A stretch of 11,050 nt of DNA from Conidiobolus incongruus B7586 (taxonomy: Eukaryota > Entomophthoromycota > Entomophthoromycetes > Entomophthorales > Conidiobolaceae). The notes under the pieces are model-generated. The model did no database searches. It had not been told where the DNA came from and saw only the letters and a program-made list of their open reading frames with translations. Positions 1 to 7,151 of the stretch are shown piece after piece. Position numbers and translations under genes: made by a program. The DNA lies in NCBI GenBank assembly GCA_000697335.1, contig JNEM01015650.1, positions 1 to 11,050 on the forward strand, given 5' to 3'. Numbering within the stretch: position 1 is the first letter of the stretch; every line of letters starts with the position of its first letter.

Positions 1-429
1 TCGGGTGTAGGGTATCTTTGTAAAGTTAATGGGGGAATTAATGCTGAGATGTACCAAAGTATTCTGAACAATGAATTGAAAAAAACCATTGAATGGTATA
101 GGTTAAACAAATCTGATGTTATTTTCCAGCAAGATAATGCCTCTTGCTATACTACAGCTTCTACTACCAAATAGCTTAAAAATAACAAGATAACTGTTAT
201 GAAGTGGCCTCCTCAATCTCCTAACCTTAATCTAATTGAACACCTTTGGGATCAGTTAAAAAAAGCTATTAAAGCTTTCCCCCCAGTAAAAAATTTAGAT
301 CAACTTTAGGAATATGTTCAAGAAGCATGGAACAAGATTAACCCTTCCCAGTGTAAGAAGTTAGTTGATTCTATGCCCCACAGACTTAAAGAAGTTAGAA
401 AAGCTAAAGGTGGATACACTAGGTTTTAA
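1..429 (+). pseudogene. Tc1/mariner transposase, C-terminal half, broken
   Basis: Frame 1 gives 142 codons of transposase ending in TAA at 427-429. The catalytic core is clear: an FQQDNAS motif holds the second Asp (codon 45), and [15 protein letters not shown] holds the Glu (codon 80). Exactly 34 residues separate them, giving the DD34E spacing of Tc1 elements. The usual C-terminal LVDSMP...AKGGYT block follows. The first catalytic Asp lies off the window. Two in-frame TAG stops, at 172-174 and 307-309, stand where Gln (CAG) would be expected. Several departures from the familiar Tc1 consensus (PDLNP to PNLNL, PCH to SCY) can also be explained by C-to-T or G-to-A changes. The call of the family is secure; the exact subfamily is not determined. 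In the cell it would have cut and pasted the element at TA sites. Confidence 0.92.
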
Positions 430-457
430 TTTTTTTTTATCACCAAAAACCCACAAA

Positions 458-644
458 TTTATGACTCACCTTAGGTAAAATTTAAGGGTTTATATTTTAG
501 CCAATTAATAGCTAAATATCCTCATTTAATGATATATATAACTAATAAATATAATAGATTTTAATTATTTAATTTTGGTTTATTTTATTAAATATTAATC
601 AAGTTATTAGTAAAAATATAGGTGTTTTTGATTTTATGACTCAC
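458..644 (+). repeat. Paired 12-bp direct repeats in the transposon 3' region
   Basis: TTTATGACTCAC occurs exactly at 458-469 and at 633-644, 175 bases apart. The second transposon copy keeps the same pair at the same spacing (1760-1771 and 1935-1946), with the inner unit changed at three positions by C-to-T or G-to-A only. In IR/DR-type Tc1 elements such repeats are transposase binding sites, one at the outer and one at the inner edge of a long terminal repeat. The role here is inferred from that likeness. Confidence 0.6.
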
Positions 645-659
645 TTTTGTGGGTCAGTG
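621..659 (+). repeat. 3' terminal repeat of the first transposon copy
   Basis: The last 39 bases of the first element run from GGTGTTTTTG to GGGTCAGTG and abut the TA at 660-661. The same stretch, altered only at G/C positions apart from one T-to-C, ends the second copy at 1923-1961. Within it, GACTCAC and GTGGGTC (638-644 and 649-655) can pair at 6 of 7 positions around a TTTT loop. The outer 12-bp direct repeat lies at 633-644. The partner 5' terminal repeat of this copy is outside the window. Confidence 0.8.
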
Positions 660-661
660 TA

Positions 662-769
662 TTATATATATTATAAAATTATTAAACTAATATTTTAAAA
701 TTAATATTATAATGTTTAAACCTCTCTTTAAAAAAGTTTATTTATATATTAATAACTTTATAATAAAAA
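662..769. other. AT-rich spacer between the two transposon copies
   Basis: This short stretch is almost purely A and T and separates the clean 3' end of the first element from the probable 5' end of the second. It contains a CCTCTCTTTAAAAAAG segment at 721-736 that resembles one inside the second copy near 1057. It may hold more of the second element's 5' end, but the composition is too poor for a firm match. Confidence 0.4.
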
Positions 770-771
770 TA

Positions 772-1961
772 AATTAACTTATAAAATTGTTAAAATTACT
801 ATTATTAGTTAATTTACTATAATTAAATTTATTAAGAATAATGTTAAAAAAATACTTAAATTAAAACTTAAGTATATTAAAATTATAAATAAACATGATA
901 AAAAGTATATTTTTAGAATAATTAATATAAGTAAATATAATAATATTATAAAAATATAACAAAAATAATAAAATTATATAAGAATATTAATTAATACTAA
1001 TATTATTATATATATTTTATACTAAATTAAATATTACTTATATTTTAAAAAAAACACCTCTAATTAAAAAAGTTTTATTATAAAGCTAGGTAAAAGTTTC
1101 AATATTAATATTAAAGTTAAATTAAAATTAATTAGAGTAAAATTACTTAGTTTAATAAAATAAAGATATATTTTAATAAATTTAATAAAAAATTTTAATA
1201 TTTCAAAAAAGATAAAGAATTATTTAAAGACTATTATATTATTATAACTTAAAAATATAATAATAGGTTAATTATAATTTAAGGATATATATTATCTTTA
1301 AGTATAAAGTATCTTTATAAAGTTGATAAAAAAATTAATTTTTAAATATATTAAAATATTTTAAATAATAAATTGAAAAAAATTATTGAGTAATATAAGT
1401 TAAATAAATTAAACATTATTTTTTAATAAGATAATACCTTTTGTTATATTATAAATTTTATTATTAAATAGTTTAAAAATAACAAAATAATTATTATGAA
1501 ATAACCACTTTAATTTTTTAATTTTAATTTAATTAAATATCTTTAAAATCAATAAAAAAATTAATTAAAGTTTTCCCCTTAGTAAAAAATTTAAATTAAC
1601 TTTAAAAGTATATTTAAAAAGCTTAAAATAATATTAATTTTGTTTAATATAAAAAGCTAGTTGATTTTATACCTTATAAACTTAAAAAAGTTAAAAAAAC
1701 AAAAGGTAGATATATTAAATATTAATTTTTTTATTAATACTAAAACCTACAAATTTAAATTTATAACTTATCTAAAATATACTTTTAATTTTAATATATC
1801 AATTAATAATTTATTAAATTTAACTTTATATAATATATTATAAATAAAAAATATATATTGATTACATAGTTTAATATAAGTTTATTTATATTAAAATTAA
1901 TTAAAATATTAATAGAAATATTTATATTTTTAATTTTATGACTTACTTTTGTAAGCTAATA
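772..1961 (+). mobile_element. Second Tc1/mariner copy, nearly complete and AT-converted
   Basis: This is the same element as at 1-659, in the same orientation. Base 1 of the first copy aligns with 1298 here, the transposase stop at 427-429 with 1723-1725, and the terminal CAGTG at 655-659 with CTAATA-type sequence ending at 1961, followed by TA at 1962-1963. The 3' boundary is firm. The 5' boundary is tentative: bases 772-786 match the inverted terminal repeat mostly through transitions and are preceded by TA at 770-771, but the match fades further in. A start nearer 662 cannot be excluded. G and C are almost gone: in the 240 aligned bases I count about 20 G/C here against 81 in the first copy. 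The element is an inactive relic. Confidence 0.85.
841..1725 (+). pseudogene. Tc1/mariner transposase relic, near full length
   Basis: An ATG at 841 opens 39 codons that resemble, after allowing for G-to-A and C-to-T change, the N-terminal helix-turn-helix of Tc1 transposases: a stretch near codons 21-39 lines up with the typical GKSYREIA...SKNTI pattern. Around 1050-1105 lies a likely KKPPL..KARxKF block. Around 1230-1310 lies the counterpart of KYGGGSLMIWGC, with Gly codons now AAT and the Trp codon now TAA. The second catalytic Asp survives (GAT at 1430-1432), but the catalytic Glu has become Lys (AAA at 1535-1537). There are many stops and at least one 1-base length change relative to the first copy between about 1537 and 1570. 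The usual length for the family is about 330-350 residues; this one spans about 295 codons. Confidence 0.8.
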
Positions 1962-3136
1962 TATTTTTAAAAAATATTATAAATTTTTGAAAAATAAAAA
2001 TTAAAAGTCTAACTTTTTTCTCTTTTGAAATAATAATTATTTTATAAAATTATGCTAAATAAAATTAAAAATTAAAATCATATAATTATTTTATATCTTA
2101 ATTATATAAATAAAATAAATAGAAATAATATTGAAAATAAATGATAATTTAAAGTTTGATTAATTTAAATATAAGTATTATTTAAAATCAAATTGATCAA
2201 AATTTAATTTGAATATTCAATATTAAAATATATAGTTATAAATTGAATTAATAATTAATTGATACATAAAATTAAAATACATCCATTCAAAAATTTCATT
2301 ATTTGAAGGTGTTTTTCTGATTAATTAATAATATTTTAATATAACCCAAATTATTTTAATTATTATAAAAAACAATTATTTTTCATTTTGATTATAATAT
2401 ATTTTTTTAAATCTAATTTTGATAATAACTAAAGTAGTAGTGAGATGTTATTAATCTAGAATCAAAGTGATAGAATAATTATTTAATTTTAATTAATAAT
2501 ATTCAGCTCATTAAGTAACAAATGTTGAAATATTGAATATAATTTACCGAATACAAAATTTTTAACAGATATTTACCAATCTTCATAATCTCATGGTAAC
2601 TTTATTGGTTATTTTTATATTTATTAAATTGAATATTCTTAATTATATAGAATTAATTCTCTTCTGGTTAAATATCAGAATATTTATATATTATTAATTG
2701 TTTAGAAAAACTATATTTGATAAATTATAGTCAAATTTATTTAGTTTATTTAACGGATTTCATCATTATTTCCATTAAATATTCAGTATTTATTCTTATT
2801 GTTATTAAAACTGCTTCATCAAAATCAGACTTATTGTAATATATCTTTTATTATAAATAATAAAGAACTATATATAATTCATTTTTTGAAGTTTTTAAAT
2901 ATAATATAAAATATAATGGAATTTAATATAAAATAATTTGCAAAATAAAAATTTTGAAATTTTAAAATTATAATATAATTTTAAGTTAATATCATCGGAT
3001 AAAATCTTAATTTATCCTTTAAATTAAACATTTCTTAAATTATAGTTTGTTAAAACTAACGTAACTTACAAGTTAAATGACTCTAATAGTTCTATTTATA
3101 TTTCAAAAGGCGCAAAAATTTGATATATTTAACTAA

Positions 3137-3335
3137 CACTAACTGAACTGATAGAATGTGATTTTAATCTGGAATTAAATCATAAAAAATTAGCCAAAAA
3201 CACTTTTCTAACTTTACAATTACCCATTACCCAATCATATGATAGTTGAGAAGAATAACTAATAGCCAATAAAAAGATTCCTAAATCTGTATGTGCAATA
3301 TTATGCTTGGCTTATCCTTCAAGTCTGGGTTAGTG
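3137..3335. repeat. Islet with 7-bp inverted ends, possible small mobile element or relic
   Basis: A 199-bp stretch of higher complexity starts with CACTAAC (3137-3143) and ends with its reverse complement GTTAGTG (3329-3335). On the minus strand one frame runs 61 codons from 3311 to 3129 with a single interior TGA, and its stop lies just beyond the left inverted repeat. I do not recognise the peptide. No clear target-site duplication flanks it. It could be a MITE- or SINE-like repeat, or a fragment of an old coding sequence. A chance arrangement is also possible because the ends are short. Confidence 0.3.
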
Positions 3336-4712
3336 ATGATTGAGAATTTATTATTTTAAGTGATATTAGCTTGAATTTGTGATAAATTTATTTAAAATTA
3401 TTTGTGATAAAAATTTTGTTTTATTCACACTATACATTGTGTAATTGTATTTTAATAAATAATAATTTTGAAAATTGAATAGCATTTTAAATATCAAATA
3501 AGTATGAATTAAGTATCAAAATCCGATTCAAGTTAAATGGAAATCCATTCATGTGGGCAAAAATAAGATCGTAAAAAGATTTAAACGAGAAGCTTGTATA
3601 TATATAGTATCAACTCATATCAGGTAAAATATCATAATAGAAATAATAAATTTATACATAATAAAAATTAAATTTAATTAGATAATATAATATTATTTTA
3701 TTTAAATTTGATAATTGAAAACTGAGGGTGTAATATATGATTCAAATGAATAATCATAATTTAATAAGAACTATAGATGATGAATTGATTTTACAACAAA
3801 TATTTTGGTTGTAAATCAATATATCTATGTTAAACATATTACTCATCAAAAAAACAATTATGTAATCAGCTCCACTTTTACATTATATTATATGAGAATA
3901 TTGACTTATGAAGAAATTATACCAAAAAGTCTAACATTTAAGCTTATCAAAAAAGATGTCTATTACTATAATTAGTATTATATCTTAAAAAACATTAGTT
4001 GGGTTTTTTGTACTACATGTAGTCCGATTTTTTACCTATTTTAGTTATTAACCAAACTGAATAAATCATTTTATCAAGATCAAGATTAGTTGAAAATTCA
4101 TGATCACCAATATAGTTAAAGATAATAAAGAGAGTATAATGATTACAATGATATATTCGATATAACTCATAATAAAATAATATTAGGTATTTCAAATATT
4201 ATAATTATAATAAATATTAGTTAAATTTTATTTTTTATTGCGGATAACTAAATAATTTATTATTTATTCAAATTAAATTAATTAATAAATTAATTAATAT
4301 TAAAATAATGTTTGTATAATGTATAAAAGATTATTTAAATATTATTTAAAAGCAAAAAATTAATTAAAAAAATCTAAATGATTTTATATGATATAGTCAT
4401 ATAATATAAAGTTATTTAAAATTAGAATTTAATATACATATTTGTTTTTAATATATTTAACTAATAGTTTTATATATAAATATTTCTAAATAATTTTAAA
4501 TTGCGGTTATATAATTTAACTATAATTCAATTTTAAAAATTCATAAATTGAGATATACAATTTAGATCTCATTATAATCATTATAACTATAAATGATTCA
4601 TATATAACAACTTATATTTAACATTGTAGGACATTTTCAATATTAAATTACATTAAGAACTGTGGACTTTGTCTCTTGTGATAATTTTTATTTGCTATTA
4701 ACACAGTCAAAT

Positions 4713-4755
4713 TATATAAACACCCACCCTAATTTCAGTCAATTTGAAGCTTTTT
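4713..4755 (+). promoter_or_regulatory. Orphan core-promoter-like block
   Basis: TATATAAA at 4713-4720 is followed by ACCCACC at 4722-4728 and GCTTTTT at 4749-4755. The receptor gene's promoter has the same three words in the same order: TATATAAA at 7088, ACCCACC at 7102 and GCTTTTT at 7126. No open frame of any length follows this block. It may be a decayed promoter or an unannotated non-coding transcript start. TATA-like words alone would be common in this composition, so the support comes from the C-rich ACCCACC. Confidence 0.3.
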
Positions 4756-6507
4756 GTGCAACAGTTATAATATACAAATCTATATACTAAATTAAAAAGT
4801 GGATTGATTTATTTTATACTTTTTATCGATTAAAAAATTGAATATCAATGTACTCAAATTGTGCCAATATTTAGCCTCAATTGAACAATAAACCATTATT
4901 ATTCAATTATATAAATTTATTCGTCGCTTTATTAAGTAAGTTATTGACAAAATGAGTAATACCTAATTTGAACAAATTATTTATAATGATAAAGGATAGG
5001 AGAATATTCAAGTTTTTTTTATATAATTTGGCTATATTGAATTTTATGCAAAAATCAAATTTTCAGTTTTAATAAATTGTTACTTAGGAAATTATGATTT
5101 TAAAATGTAGATATTGATTTCCATTAACATAAGCATATACTTAAGTTTTTTATCAGGTAATACTAGATTTGACTTTTCTGAAATGATTTGAAAAATCCTC
5201 CAAAGCATTGTTCATTTTTATAACTTAAATATGCATTGAATTAGAATATAGAAAATATTAAAATATTATGGATATCATTATTTAAATTAATTCATTATAT
5301 TAACCTTCTAATAAACGAGTAATTCGCAACAAATATTAAAAAAGACAATCTTTTATAGTATAAAAATGCACTGCCATTTTCCAATAGAATATTTCAATCC
5401 AAAGATATAATATTTCTAATTTAATAGAATTCAAGACTAAATGTGGAATTTACATTAATATTCTCACCCTTGAATTAAATGTGATTATGGGTAAAAGATA
5501 ATTCTCATAATTGAACTCGTGGTAATAATTTTATGATGATTCTTTATCCGCTCTAATCTGCATATTTTATTAATAAACTCTATTTTTCAAGAATATATGC
5601 ATAATCTGTATTGATCAAATTTTTTGATTATAATAAAATGCAGTTTTGTAATTATCATTTTTAATATATAAAATTAAATAAAATTTCAATATTATATACA
5701 TGGGACGATATTATAATTTTATAATTGTTAGTTCAATGTAAATTTACTTTTAAATATATAATTTTTTCAATTTTAATTTCATATTATAATGAGAAAAGAA
5801 ATAAGTTTAACATCAAGTTAAAATTCTCTTAAATATTTATTTTTGTTTATTTAAATCAGAAATAATATAAAAATTCAATATCAATATATTATTTTTATGG
5901 ATCAAATTTCCTTTATTTATTAATAATAGTAATGATTAATTATATTATATAATATTTATATAACTTAGTACATAGCAATATCAATTTTAAATAAAATATA
6001 TAAAAACACAATAATATTCAAAATTAAATAAATTCAAAAATAAAAGTTTTGTTTTTTTTAAGAAATATTTATTTTAATATTGATAAGAAACAAGTTATTT
6101 GAAGAAAATTTTAATTTTTAAAAAAAGTCAGCTTAGAATTTTATAAAACCTGAATATGATTTAAATTTTATGCAAAAAAAACTATTGAATTATATCAAAA
6201 TGAATATGTGTTTGCACTATCAGCATCCAAACTTATAATACTAAAATTAATTCTATGATAGGTATTGATAGATTTCCTATACATATTTATTAAATTTTTT
6301 ATATAATATATATTTCGTTATATTGAGTAATTTCTAATTGATTTATTCATAAAAATATTTATATTAAAATTTAATTTTAACTATGAGATTTAATAATATT
6401 ATAGATTTTAATCAGTTAAATATATTATTTGATTGGTTAATAATGTCATAGAATTAATATTATCCCTAAATCTTTAAATTGATCTATATTAATTTAAATT
6501 TTATAAT

Positions 6508-6838
6508 TTGTATTTAATAAAATTTAAAGAATTCAAATATAAAAGAGTGACTATAATTTCTTATGGCGGCGAATGTTTTTGTACCCATGATTTGACTACT
6601 TGTGTTCATTTTTACTTTTATATTATACAAGATAAATTGAATATTTTCATTTTATCCCGTACCATAGTCTTACATGAACAACATTTCTAATCTCTTTCAT
6701 TAATAAATTATATCAGCGTGGCCAATTATATGGATTACTTCTGGAAACTCAGTACAACATTAAACAAGCCTAATATGATGAGTTAACATCACTTGTAGAT
6801 GGAATGCAAGTCAATCAACAATTTTTGCAAGTTAAACT
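6508..6838. other. Upstream region with raised G+C, no recognised gene
   Basis: The composition changes at about 6540-6560 from nearly pure A/T to a mixed sequence that continues into the receptor gene. A 60-codon frame at 6508-6690 begins only with TTG and shows no recognisable motif. A TGGCCA word followed by AATT lies at 6719-6724 and includes a CCAAT pentamer at 6722-6726. The region may hold distal control sequences of the receptor gene or a worn relic of another sequence. Confidence 0.35.
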
Positions 6839-7009
6839 ATGCTATCCGAGATGAAAACAGTGATTTTATTCCATGAAAAGGTATCAGGAATATATCAATT
6901 GTCTCATGTAAAGGAAAGTGGGGCTTGGTATAAAGATTCCAATCCACACCCAAAATGGCATTTGGCACGGAATTCAATTTGGCCAAAAAATGGCCATAGT
7001 AATAACTAG
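6839..7009 (+). CDS. Small open frame of unknown function, doubtful
   Basis: An ATG at 6839 opens 56 codons ending in TAG at 7007-7009; a second ATG lies at 6851. The peptide is not low-complexity: it has three Trp, several His and several Pro residues in its second half (for example KWHLARNSIWPKNG). That is unlike the A/T-driven frames elsewhere in the desert. I do not recognise it and it has no obvious signal peptide or membrane segment. It ends 142 bases before the receptor's ATG and lies upstream of that gene's TATA element, so it would need its own promoter. A frame of this length is not beyond chance at about 35% G+C, and the opposite strand is also open here. Treat it as a candidate only. 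Confidence 0.15.
   Translation: MLSEMKTVILFHEKVSGIYQLSHVKESGAWYKDSNPHPKWHLARNSIWPKNGHSNN
6978..6997. promoter_or_regulatory. Paired palindromic TGGCCA sites, candidate operator
   Basis: Two perfect palindromes lie side by side: TTTGGCCAAA at 6978-6987 and ATGGCCAT at 6990-6997. Their TGGCCA cores are 11 bases apart, close to one helical turn, so both face the same side of the DNA. They sit about 90-110 bases upstream of the receptor gene's TATA element. A third TGGCCA is at 6719-6724, and I noticed none elsewhere in the window. Binding by a dimeric regulator is inference. Confidence 0.35.
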
Positions 7010-7052
7010 TAAATTTGGGATTTGTAACACCCTACTCTTTCTCTGTAGCCAT

Positions 7053-7057
7053 CCAAT
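7053..7057 (+). promoter_or_regulatory. CCAAT box of the receptor gene
   Basis: CCAAT lies 31 bases upstream of the start of the TATA element, a plausible place for a CCAAT-binding factor site in a fungal promoter. Further CCAAT words lie at 6939-6943 and 6722-6726. The call rests on motif and position only. Confidence 0.4.
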
Positions 7058-7087
7058 CACTCATCAATGCAGAGCAATCTTGTTTGG

Positions 7088-7095
7088 TATATAAA
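7088..7095 (+). promoter_or_regulatory. TATA box of the receptor gene
   Basis: TATATAAA stands 64 bases before the ATG at 7152. That leaves room for a transcription start about 30 bases downstream and a short leader. The stretch between is of mixed composition (ACCCACC at 7102-7108) rather than simple A/T, which makes this word stand out from the many chance TATA strings of the window. Confidence 0.5.
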
Positions 7096-7151
7096 TCACA
7101 TACCCACCTCAATCGTATCTAAACTGCTTTTTCATTTGATAAATAGTTAAA

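Larger units (their letters stand above)
1..659 (+). mobile_element. Tc1/mariner DNA transposon, 3' part, cut by the window edge
   Basis: This is the 3' portion of a Tc1/mariner-type element. It runs from inside the transposase catalytic domain to the 3' terminal repeat. The end is placed at 659 because the sequence closes with CAGTG directly before a TA dinucleotide at 660-661; these elements target TA and commonly end in CAGTG. After the transposase stop there are about 230 bases of 3' region. That region carries a 12-bp direct repeat (TTTATGACTCAC) at 458-469 and again at 633-644, which recalls the double-binding-site (IR/DR) ends of some Tc1 elements. The terminal segment also folds on itself around 638-655. 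A second copy of the same element follows at about 772-1961 and confirms this 3' end. The element cannot be autonomous as read, because its transposase frame carries two stop codons. Confidence 0.9.
1964..6507. other. Gene desert, very AT-rich
   Basis: I see no gene here on either strand. Open frames are all short and no longer than chance allows: at this composition roughly one codon in ten is a stop, so a few 60-codon frames are expected. No tRNA, rRNA or tandem array was recognised. The desert is uneven. Patches with more G and C lie at about 3040-3340, 3480-3620, 4640-4760 and 5300-5590. The first has inverted-repeat edges and the third looks like a core promoter; both are treated separately. 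The remainder is low-complexity A/T sequence with many short TTAAT-type palindromes, for example around 4265-4300, that are expected from composition alone. Confidence 0.6.

Noticed and set aside
172-309. TAG read as Gln under a ciliate-like genetic code
   Set aside because: The receptor uses about a dozen CAA codons for Gln and no TAA or TAG, and it ends naturally at TAA. The TAGs in the transposase are better explained by C-to-T change.
1661-1843. 60-codon open frame on the plus strand
   Set aside because: It begins inside the second transposon's transposase relic and runs into its 3' region in a frame unrelated to the transposase. It is a by-product of the AT-converted sequence.
4013-4195. 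60-codon open frame on the minus strand
   Set aside because: No motif, no promoter context, and low-complexity Tyr/Ile/Phe-rich content. At this composition a few such frames are expected by chance in 11 kb.
4258-4300. Runs of TTAATTAA palindromes in the desert
   Set aside because: Such words arise freely in nearly pure A/T sequence, and the arms contain no G/C pairs to give them weight.
6508-6690. 60-codon open frame on the plus strand
   Set aside because: It starts with TTG rather than ATG and shows no recognisable domain. A eukaryotic start here is unlikely, so it is kept only as part of the upstream region description.
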